Assembly (NCBI GenBank): GCA_016792845.1
Contig: JAEUKH010000050.1
Location: 156,728 to 220,727 of the forward strand
From: Myxococcales bacterium
GTDB lineage: Bacteria; Myxococcota_A; Polyangia; Polyangiales; Ga0077539
Reading direction: 5' to 3'
DNA: 64,000 nt
In this document: positions 17,811 through 26,359 of the stretch, one piece after another
How the letters are laid out: every line of letters starts with the position of its first letter
Numbering within the stretch: the first letter of the stretch is position 1
Translations under genes and position numbers: made by a program
Notes under the pieces: model-generated
The model's database searches: none
What the model was told of the DNA's origin: nothing
The model's input: only the letters and a program-made list of their open reading frames with translations

Positions 17811-18424
17811 AGCGGGCCATGCGACTGCTGGGCATTCTTCTTCTCGGCTGCACCTCCGCGGTCGGCACATCAGGCAACGACGCGCTCGTCGATCGGCCGC
17901 CCGTCGACGACTCCACCATCGAAGACTCCGTGGCGGATGCGTCGAACGAAACGGGCACTCCCGGTGACTTTGATGTTCCCTTTGATGGGTCGCTGACCAG
18001 TGGCCCCGACGCGGCGATCGACGCGGCGTCAGAGTCAGGGGCCGACGAACGACCCGACGCCTCTGCGGATGACCGGGCAATGAACTTCATCGATCATGGG
18101 GGTGAGGTCTTCGCCGGAGACGCCGTTGAAGGCGACGCCCCGTCTGACGCACCCAACCTTCAGGATGCCTCCCCTTGTCTTGGAGGGGTCGACAGCATCA
18201 CCCGCGGTTGCACGCACTGCAAGTTCGTAGACGCCATTGTGGTCGCTGCGTGCCGCCCTCCGCTCTTCGATCGCTGTTATCAATACAGCGTTGACTGCAT
18301 CGACCCTGGGTTCGTTCACTGCATGGCATCCCGATACGCGCAGTATCCTGGGCTAAGAGAGGCCTGCGTGATGTTCTGCAATCGCGCACGAGACGCTGGT
18401 TATAGCGGCGGATGCGCATTCTGA
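17807..18424 (+). CDS. Cys-rich lipoprotein of unknown function
   Basis: Protein of 205 aa. The ATG at 17807 gives MKRAMRLLGILLLGC, a lipoprotein signal, and overlaps the stop of the upstream fragment. An Asp/Ala-rich low-complexity linker (about residues 20-120) leads to a compact C-terminal domain with about ten cysteines (CLGG, CTHC, AACRPP, RCYQYSVDC, HCMAS, AC, FC, GGC), suggesting a disulfide-knotted extracellular domain. Third codon positions are more A/T-rich in the C-terminal half than in neighbouring genes. Lies exactly between the two direct repeats. Confidence 0.65.
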   Translation: MKRAMRLLGILLLGCTSAVGTSGNDALVDRPPVDDSTIEDSVADASNETGTPGDFDVPFDGSLTSGPDAAIDAASESGADERPDASADDRAMNFIDHGGEVFAGDAVEGDAPSDAPNLQDASPCLGGVDSITRGCTHCKFVDAIVVAACRPPLFDRCYQYSVDCIDPGFVHCMASRYAQYPGLREACVMFCNRARDAGYSGGCAF

Positions 18425-18432
18425 GAGGGTGT

Positions 18433-18606
18433 TTGCTCGCAGACCTCGCGCTGGTTCGGTCTGATGCGTCGGTTGTTGCGAGCAGCGCATCATTCGACAA
18501 CAACGATGAGGTGATCACCGTGGCAATCCCCTCAACGTCTGACCGGCGAGACGTGATCGACGGCATTCTCTACAAACTCTTCCGGTACCAGCGACGCGGT
18601 GTTTAG
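18433..18606 (+). pseudogene. Second protease-domain fragment fused to a transposase-like scrap
   Basis: The frame reads LADLALVRSDASVV...DNNDEVITVAIP (copy B of the direct repeat) and then switches to SDRRDVIDGILYKL before a stop. The latter resembles the start of IS5-family transposases (…RRxVLDAILYxLRTG…), but only about 12 residues are present. Best read as a deletion or insertion scar; the transposase assignment is weak. Confidence 0.35.
18446..18531 (+). repeat. Direct repeat copy B (86 bp)
   Basis: 84 of 86 bases identical to 17605-17690, same orientation, 841 bases apart. Confidence 0.9.
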
Positions 18607-18944
18607 ACTGTGTCGGCAATTGTCATGACGTACATCGAATGCATGCGATGGTGCGCATAGGCTCGTAGTGCTGCTCGCGCTTTTCGTCGCGGGTTGTGAA
18701 CCCGCGTGAGGTCACACCAGGCGCGAGGCTCATGCGCCCGCACCGGATGAGATCACGCCGGGCGCTGGGTCGCGGTGCAACCTCGTCGGAATGGGCGCTT
18801 CGCCCCCCTCTGCCGACGGCGCCACAGTTGCGGACACAGCCCGGAAAGCGACCGTCGCAGCGACACCGGGGCTTCAAGTCTGTATTGTTTGATGGCCTCT
18901 GAGGCCGCAGTGTGCCGAAGCGCGGGCCTGCGGCATCGCTCACA
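18607..18944. other. 338-base gap: no intact gene; possible lipoprotein remnant
   Basis: No intact coding sequence. From 18668 one frame reads VLLALFVAGCEPA, a lipoprotein-signal-like segment, then TGA (18707), then stays open to 18892 with protein-like composition; this may be a lipoprotein gene broken by a nonsense mutation. A perfect 8-bp hairpin CGCGGGTT-GTG-AACCCGCG sits at 18688-18706. Base composition is less G/C-rich than the neighbours, as in the rest of the 17.5-18.9 kb patch. Confidence 0.3.
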
Positions 18945-19508
18945 TCAGAGCTGTTCGTAGCGCGCGGGGCCGCTCAGGCCCTCGGCCGCGAACCACCGCG
19001 ACGCGGCTTCGACATGCAGCGAGAACGCGAACGCTTCGGCGAGCCCCTCAGGGCCCCAGACCGCGCCGCGCTCAAGGGTCTCGTGGTTGGCCTCGAAGGC
19101 CCCGAGGGCGCTCGCCGCGACAGGGGCCGCGACCGAGAACAGGAGCACCCGGTTGGGGCGCGGCGCGCTGCTCGAAAACCCCTGCGGCACCAGGGTCTGC
19201 GGGTCGATCACGATGTTGAGCTCTTCGCGCAGCTCGCGGGCGCTCCCCGCTTGCCACGACTCGTGCTCTTCGAGGAAGCCGCCGGGCAGCGCGAGGCGAC
19301 CCTTCTGCGGTTCGATGCCGCGCCGAAGCACCATGAGGCCGCGCGCGTCGCCGCGATGCACTGGTAAGAGCACCACGCCCACGGGGATGGGGTTGGCCCA
19401 AACCGTCACGCCGCACGCGGGGTTGACGCAGCGACGAGGGTACTTCAACGGCTCGACGTGGGCCGTGCCGCAGAACGAGCAGAAGCGATCTCGAACGGGA
19501 GGATTCAC
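18945..19508 (-). CDS. NUDIX hydrolase with zinc ribbon
   Basis: Protein of 187 aa. The N-terminus has a four-Cys zinc ribbon (CSFCG and CVNPACG), as in NudC-type NADH pyrophosphatases and related Nudix proteins. The Nudix box GGFLEEHESW...ARELREELNI is complete (G-x5-E-x7-R-E-U-x-E-E). It should hydrolyse a nucleoside diphosphate linked to another moiety; the substrate is not determinable. It begins 8 bases after the M20 peptidase gene on the same strand and is probably in its operon. Confidence 0.85.
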   Translation of the reverse strand: MNPPVRDRFCSFCGTAHVEPLKYPRRCVNPACGVTVWANPIPVGVVLLPVHRGDARGLMVLRRGIEPQKGRLALPGGFLEEHESWQAGSARELREELNIVIDPQTLVPQGFSSSAPRPNRVLLFSVAAPVAASALGAFEANHETLERGAVWGPEGLAEAFAFSLHVEAASRWFAAEGLSGPARYEQL

Positions 19509-19516
19509 GCGGTCAC

Positions 19517-20959
<1,443 letters not shown>

Positions 20960-21113
20960 GGCCGAGAGAATGCCCGATACCCCATGGAGTTCAAGCGTCA
21001 GCGCCGCGCCCGACCCCGGCCCCGAAGTCGCCCGGGGCGCAGGGCGGCGGCACGCGTGCGCCGCAGAATCGCTTGCTTTTGTGGTAAATCGCGTCGAAAT
21101 GCGCGCCGCGTCG

Positions 21114-21141
21114 TTGACGACCCCGGGGGGGTGCCTACGCT
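21114..21141 (+). promoter_or_regulatory. Candidate clpB promoter
   Basis: TTGACG (21114) and TACGCT (21136), 16-base spacer, with TG two bases before the -10. No clear heat-shock sigma-32 or CIRCE element seen in the 274-base intergenic region. Confidence 0.35.
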
Positions 21142-21233
21142 GGGTCGGCGCCTGAAGACAGCGACCCGCGACGCGGCGCTGAGCGTTCACGGCAACACAC
21201 CCTACAAACAACCTCCCGCAAAGGAGTCTCATC

Positions 21234-23813
21234 ATGCGAATGGACCGATTTACCACCCGCACCCGCGAGGCCCTCGCCGCCGCACAGAATGAAGCAACCC
21301 GCCGCGGCAACCCCGAGCTCTTGCCTGAACATCTCGTGCTCGCCCTTCTCGATCAAGAGCAGGGGGTGCTCGGCGCGCTGGTGCAGAAAGCCGGCGCCAA
21401 CAGCGAAGCCTTGCGCGGCGAGTTCGAGAAGATCGTCGAGCGGCTCCCGCGGGTGACCGGGGGCAGCGAGCCCTCGCTCTCGCGCCGCACCGCCACGCTC
21501 TTGCAGAAGGCCGAAGACGAGTCGAAGGCCCTCAAAGACGAGTACCTCTCGGTCGAGCACCTGGGGCTCGCCGCGCTCAAGCACGACCGCGAGGTGGGCG
21601 CGATCTTCAAGCGCTTCGGCGTCGACGACGCGCGGTATCTGAACGCGCTCAAAGAGGTGCGCGGCAGTCAGCGGGTCACCTCGGCCGACCCCGAGGGCAC
21701 CTTTCAGGCGCTTGAGAAATACTGCAAAGACCTCACGCAGCTCGCGAAGACGGGCAAGCTCGACCCGGTGATCGGGCGCGATGAAGAGATCCGTCGGGTG
21801 ATGCAAGTGCTCGCGCGGCGAACCAAGAACAACCCCGTGCTCATCGGTGAGCCCGGCGTGGGCAAGACCGCCGTGGTCGAAGGCATCGCCCAGCGGATCG
21901 TGCGCGGTGACGTGCCCGAGAGCCTGAAAGACAAGCGCATCGTGGCGCTCGACCTCGCGGCCCTGGTGGCGGGGGCGAAGTTCCGCGGTGAGTTCGAAGA
22001 GCGGTTGAAGGCGGTGCTCAAAGAGGTTGAGAGCGCGGGTAACATCGTGCTGTTCATCGATGAGCTGCACACCCTCGTCGGCGCCGGCGCCGCCGAAGGC
22101 GCGATGGATGCGAGCAACATGCTGAAGCCCGCCCTGGCCCGCGGCGAGCTCCACTGCATCGGCGCGACCACCCTCGACGAGTTTCGCAAGCGCGTCGAGA
22201 AAGACCCTGCCCTCGAGCGGCGCTTTCAGCAGGTCTTCGTCGCGCCGCCTTCGGTCGAAGACACCGTGGCGATCTTGCGCGGCCTCAAAGAGCGCTACGA
22301 GGTGCACCACGGGATCCGCATCCAAGACGCGGCCCTGGTGGCCGCCGCGACGCTGTCGAACCGGTACATCACCGAGCGCTTTCTGCCCGACAAGGCCATC
22401 GACCTGGTCGACGAGGCGGCCTCGAAGCTGAAGATGGAGATCGGCTCGATGCCCTTCGAGATCGATCAAGAGACGCGCCGGTTGACGCAGCTCGAGATCG
22501 AGCGACAGGCCCTCGCCCGCGAAGAAGACGCCGCGAGCAAGATGCGCATCGCCGAGGTGGCCCGAGAGCTCGCCGAGCTCGAAGAGAAGATCTCAGGCAT
22601 GAAGGCGCAGTGGCTCCGTGAGAAGGAGCTCATCGGCAAGGTGAAGTCGGTGAAAGAGCGCGCCGAGCGGGCGCGGCACGACCTCGAGACCGCGACCCGG
22701 GCCGGGCGATACGAAGACGCGGGGCGCATTCAGTACGATGTGCTGCCCGCCCTCGACCGCGAGCTCGCCGCGGTGCAAGAAGAGATCGCGGCGGCGCGAA
22801 ACGGCGGCTCGAACTACCTCAAAGAGCAGGTCACCGCAGAAGACATCGCCGAGATCGTCTCGAAATGGACGGGCGTGCCCGTGCGCAAGATGCTCGAGAG
22901 CGAGCAGCAGAAGCTCCTGCGCATGGAGGATGTGCTCGGCAAGCGTGTGGTGGGGCAGCGCGAGGCGGTGACCGCCATCGCCAACGCGGTGCGACGCTCG
23001 CGGGCGGGGCTCGGCGACACCCGCCGACCCATCGGGAGCTTCCTCTTTCTCGGCCCGACGGGGGTGGGCAAGACCGAGCTCGCCAAGGCCCTGGCGGAGT
23101 TCTTGTTTGATGACGAGCGCGCCATCGTGCGACTCGACATGAGCGAGTATATGGAGAAGCATGCCGTCTCTCGCTTGATCGGCGCGCCGCCGGGCTATGT
23201 CGGGTACGACGAGGGCGGGCAGCTCACCGAGCCGGTGCGCCGCCGCCCCTACTCGGTGGTGCTCTTCGATGAGGTCGAGAAGGCCCACCCCGATGTGTGG
23301 AACGTGCTGCTCCAAGTGCTCGACGACGGCCGCCTCACCGACGGGCAGGGTCGCACCGTCGACTTTCGTAACACGGTGATCATTCTGACGAGCAACATCG
23401 GCAGTCAGCACATCCTCGATGCGAGCGACAATGAAGCGGTGCGCCGCGCGGTGCTCGAAGACCTGCGCCGCAGCTTCAGGCCTGAGTTCTTGAACCGCCT
23501 CGATGAGACGATCATCTTTCATCGCCTCGGCAAGGGCGAGCTCAGGGCGATCGTCGACATTCAGCTCCGCGACTTCGAGCGCCGCCTTGAGCGCCGCGAG
23601 CTGAAGCTCAACGTCGACACCGCGGCCAAAGACGCCCTCGGCGAAATGGGCTGGGATCCCGTCTACGGCGCCCGCCCGCTCAAGCGCGCGATCCAGCAGC
23701 AGCTTGAGAACCCGTTGGCGGTGCGCCTCCTCGCGGGCGACTTCGTACCGGGCGACACCATCGGGGTGACCTTCAACGGCGCCTTCCAGTTTGACAAGGT
23801 GCTCGTGAGCTGA
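21234..23813 (+). CDS. clpB: ATP-dependent disaggregase ClpB
   Basis: Hsp100 chaperone of 859 aa that resolubilises aggregated proteins with DnaK. Order: Clp N-domain repeats (1-145), AAA-1 with Walker A GEPGVGKT (about residue 205), coiled-coil middle domain (about 410-525; no missing segment), AAA-2 with GPTGVGKT (about 605), and C-terminal D2-small domain. The middle domain separates ClpB from ClpA/ClpC. The ATG is preceded by AAGGAG at 7 bases. Length is normal. Confidence 0.97.
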   Translation: MRMDRFTTRTREALAAAQNEATRRGNPELLPEHLVLALLDQEQGVLGALVQKAGANSEALRGEFEKIVERLPRVTGGSEPSLSRRTATLLQKAEDESKALKDEYLSVEHLGLAALKHDREVGAIFKRFGVDDARYLNALKEVRGSQRVTSADPEGTFQALEKYCKDLTQLAKTGKLDPVIGRDEEIRRVMQVLARRTKNNPVLIGEPGVGKTAVVEGIAQRIVRGDVPESLKDKRIVALDLAALVAGAKFRGEFEERLKAVLKEVESAGNIVLFIDELHTLVGAGAAEGAMDASNMLKPALARGELHCIGATTLDEFRKRVEKDPALERRFQQVFVAPPSVEDTVAILRGLKERYEVHHGIRIQDAALVAAATLSNRYITERFLPDKAIDLVDEAASKLKMEIGSMPFEIDQETRRLTQLEIERQALAREEDAASKMRIAEVARELAELEEKISGMKAQWLREKELIGKVKSVKERAERARHDLETATRAGRYEDAGRIQYDVLPALDRELAAVQEEIAAARNGGSNYLKEQVTAEDIAEIVSKWTGVPVRKMLESEQQKLLRMEDVLGKRVVGQREAVTAIANAVRRSRAGLGDTRRPIGSFLFLGPTGVGKTELAKALAEFLFDDERAIVRLDMSEYMEKHAVSRLIGAPPGYVGYDEGGQLTEPVRRRPYSVVLFDEVEKAHPDVWNVLLQVLDDGRLTDGQGRTVDFRNTVIILTSNIGSQHILDASDNEAVRRAVLEDLRRSFRPEFLNRLDETIIFHRLGKGELRAIVDIQLRDFERRLERRELKLNVDTAAKDALGEMGWDPVYGARPLKRAIQQQLENPLAVRLLAGDFVPGDTIGVTFNGAFQFDKVLVS

Positions 23814-23857
23814 GCCTCGGCCCCGAACGCGGCGCCTCCAACACCCAACCCCGCAGC

Positions 23858-23884
23858 GCGCATGCTCTCTCGCAGGGCATGCGC
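23858..23884 (+). terminator. Hairpin after clpB
   Basis: Perfect 8-bp stem GCGCATGC / GCATGCGC with an 11-base loop, 45 bases after the clpB stop. Only a weak T-run follows, so termination is tentative. Confidence 0.45.
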
Positions 23885-23928
23885 CTGTGCAGTCTTTGAG
23901 AGGCTCGGCTGGTCACTCTGGCCCCACA

Positions 23929-23958
23929 TTGACGGGGGCTTCGAGGGGGTGTTAGCTC
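23929..23958 (+). promoter_or_regulatory. Candidate promoter of the vgrG islet
   Basis: TTGACG (23929), 18-base spacer and TAGCTC (23953) with an extended TG, 38 bases upstream of the vgrG start. Same architecture as the two atp promoters in this window. Confidence 0.45.
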
Positions 23959-23982
23959 GACCGATGGGCCGCTGCGCCCTGT

Positions 23983-23990
23983 GGAGGGTG
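23983..23990 (+). promoter_or_regulatory. Ribosome-binding site that fixes the vgrG start
   Basis: GGAGGGTG 5 bases before GTG 23996. An earlier in-frame GTG at 23981 overlaps this sequence, so 23996 is the better start. Confidence 0.6.
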
Positions 23991-23995
23991 ACGCC

Positions 23996-26359
23996 GTGCC
24001 AGAGCTTTTTTCATTCGAGTCCGACGCGCTGCCGCCTCAGACCCGGGTGCTCGCGTTCTCAGGTGATGAAGGGCTCTCGCACCTCTACACCTGGGATGTG
24101 TTCGTCTTGATTCACGGTGAGGGGGCGACCACCCTCGACCTTGAGGCCCTCCTCGCGACCCGCGCGACGGTGCGCGTGGTGAACGAGTTCGGCCTCCCGC
24201 GGATGAGCTTTCACGGCGTCGTGGCCTCGGCCGAGCTGGTGCACGACCGCGGGGGCGAGGGCTTCTACAAGCTCCGTCTGATGCCGCGCCTCTGGCATCT
24301 CACGCTGAATCAGCACAGCCGGGTCTTCGCCGACAAGGCGCAGTATCGCAGCATCGTTGATGTGATCAAGAAGGTCTTTACGCTCAATCGACTGCGCGAA
24401 GGCGCCGATTATGAGCTTCGCCTCTCGCGGAGCTACAAGGCCTACGAGCACATTACACAGTACAAAGAGAGCGACTTCAGCTTTCTCTCTCGTTGGATGG
24501 AGCGCGAGGGCATCTACTACTACTTCGATCACGACGGCGACCAAGAGAAGCTGGTGCTGATCGACGACGCGCAGGCCCACGGCACCCTCGCCGAGGGGGC
24601 GAAGCGCTACTTCCCTACGGTGGGGCACGAGACCAGCGCGGTCGAGGCCTTTCAGACCTTTACCGCCAAGAGCGCCACCTTGCCGAAGAAGGTCGTGCTC
24701 CGCGACTACGACTATCTCCGCCCCGGCACCGAGGTGACGGCCACGGCGGCGGTGAGCGACACCATCCAAGAAGAGGTGGTGCGGTACGGCGACAACTACG
24801 ACCAGGCCCACGTGCGCGACCTCTCGACGGTGCGCTCGCAAGCCTTGGCTGCGCAGGGCAACGTGTACCGCGGTCGCGGCCGGGTCTTCGATCTTCGCAC
24901 TGGGTACCGCTTCGAGGTGAGCGAGCACACCCGGCCCGAGCTCAATCGACTGTATCTTGTGACGCGGCTGCGTCACCGCGGTTTGAACGTGGCGGCGGCC
25001 GACCGCGAGACCATGCAGCGCATCGGCGTCGATTTCGAGACGCCGTACTCGATCGAGGTCACCGCCATCGGTCACGACGTGCAGTACCGGGCCCCTGAGC
25101 TCACGCCCATGCCGCGCATCTGGGGCGTCGAGAGCGCGACCGTCGACGGCGCCGCCGAGAGCCCCTACGCGCAGATCGACGCCCACGGGCGATACAAGAT
25201 CAGGGTGCGCTTCGACGAGCTGCGCCACACCGACAGCAACAACTCGCTCTACATTCGGATGTTGCAGCCTCACGGCGGCAGCACCGAGGGCTTTCACTTC
25301 CCGCTACGCAAGGGCACCGAGGTGATGCTCGCCTTTGTGGGGGGCGACCCTGACATCCCGGTCATCGCATCGGTGGCGCCCAATGCCGAACGGCCCTCGC
25401 CGGTGGCCGAGCACAATCACACGCTGAACGTGATTCAGACCGGGAGCGAGAACCGCCTCGAAATCGACGACGCCCAGGGCGCACAGTACATCGATTGGTC
25501 GACGCCGCACCAGGGTACGAAGTTTCACCTGGGTTCGAAGACACACTTTGCATTCAACGTGTTTCTTCAAACCGGCGGCGATGGCGGCTTTGACTTCGGC
25601 ACCGACTGGGATATCAAAGTCGGCGGGTGGAAGCATGAAGACGTTGTGGGCGAGGTGAGGCTCACCTACCACAACATTCAACACACCACCGTCGACGGCC
25701 GGGTGACCGAGATCTACAAGGTCGGTCAAGAGACCACCATCAACGCGGGCGGCAAGCAGACCACGGTGACGGGGCTCGTCGAAGAGACCTACAACACGGG
25801 CCAGACCACCACCATCACGTCGGTGGGCCAGACCACCACGGTGACGGGCCCGGTGACCGAGACCTACAACACGGGTCAGACCACCACCGTGACCGCCGCG
25901 GGTCAGACCACCACGGTGACGGGGCTCGCCACGCACACCTACAACACGGGTCAGACCGTGAAGGTGACCGGCGATCTGAACGAGACCATCACGGCGCAGT
26001 ATGTGCTCACCGTGGGGGGTAACAAGGTCTCGGCGGTCACCGGCGAGGAGTCGTACTTCAAAGGCGCCGAGCGCAAGTTCGTGTACGGTCTCGGCTCTGA
26101 GATCTTCGTGGGCGCGAAGTTCGATGTGAAGCTCGCGGCGACCATTGATTTGCAGTTTCCGTTCGCGCTGAGCGCCACCGCGGGCACCAAGGTCGAGCTC
26201 CGGCAGGGGGTCAACATCAGCGCCCACGTCGGGCTCTCGGTCTCGTTGAAAGAGGCCGTGGCGGTCGACATGGAGGGCATCTCGCTCAGGCAGCTCGGCC
26301 CGCGGATTCAGCAAGCCGCGGTCTTCTGCGGCATGTCGCCCATTACGATCTTTCTATGA
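23996..26359 (+). CDS. vgrG: Type VI secretion spike protein VgrG (TssI)
   Basis: Spike protein of 787 aa at the tip of the T6SS needle. Residues ~1-350 match the gp27-like base (SFLSRWMEREGIYYYFDHD), followed by the gp5 OB fold (GRYKIRVRF...) and a GxxxP/T-rich beta-helix spike. Three 25-residue TTVTG..TYNTGQT units (25760-25984) form part of the needle. No extra C-terminal toxin domain is evident beyond a ~100-aa tail. The stop overlaps the next gene's ATG. This islet has no core T6SS genes in the window, so it depends on a machine elsewhere. Confidence 0.93.
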   Translation: MPELFSFESDALPPQTRVLAFSGDEGLSHLYTWDVFVLIHGEGATTLDLEALLATRATVRVVNEFGLPRMSFHGVVASAELVHDRGGEGFYKLRLMPRLWHLTLNQHSRVFADKAQYRSIVDVIKKVFTLNRLREGADYELRLSRSYKAYEHITQYKESDFSFLSRWMEREGIYYYFDHDGDQEKLVLIDDAQAHGTLAEGAKRYFPTVGHETSAVEAFQTFTAKSATLPKKVVLRDYDYLRPGTEVTATAAVSDTIQEEVVRYGDNYDQAHVRDLSTVRSQALAAQGNVYRGRGRVFDLRTGYRFEVSEHTRPELNRLYLVTRLRHRGLNVAAADRETMQRIGVDFETPYSIEVTAIGHDVQYRAPELTPMPRIWGVESATVDGAAESPYAQIDAHGRYKIRVRFDELRHTDSNNSLYIRMLQPHGGSTEGFHFPLRKGTEVMLAFVGGDPDIPVIASVAPNAERPSPVAEHNHTLNVIQTGSENRLEIDDAQGAQYIDWSTPHQGTKFHLGSKTHFAFNVFLQTGGDGGFDFGTDWDIKVGGWKHEDVVGEVRLTYHNIQHTTVDGRVTEIYKVGQETTINAGGKQTTVTGLVEETYNTGQTTTITSVGQTTTVTGPVTETYNTGQTTTVTAAGQTTTVTGLATHTYNTGQTVKVTGDLNETITAQYVLTVGGNKVSAVTGEESYFKGAERKFVYGLGSEIFVGAKFDVKLAATIDLQFPFALSATAGTKVELRQGVNISAHVGLSVSLKEAVAVDMEGISLRQLGPRIQQAAVFCGMSPITIFL
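25760..25984 (+). repeat. Three 75-base tandem units inside vgrG
   Basis: Three in-frame 75-base units (25760, 25835, 25910; the last diverges) encoding TTVTG-x4-TYNTGQT patterns. Likely extends the beta-helical spike; not CRISPR-like since it is one continuous frame. Confidence 0.75.

Noticed and set aside
18688..18706. Hairpin CGCGGGTT-GTG-AACCCGCG as a terminator or REP element
   Set aside because: Single copy, no T-run, lies in decayed sequence; no function assigned.
25760..25984. CRISPR-like spaced repeats
   Set aside because: In-frame 75-base units in VgrG encoding a beta-helix; no spacers.
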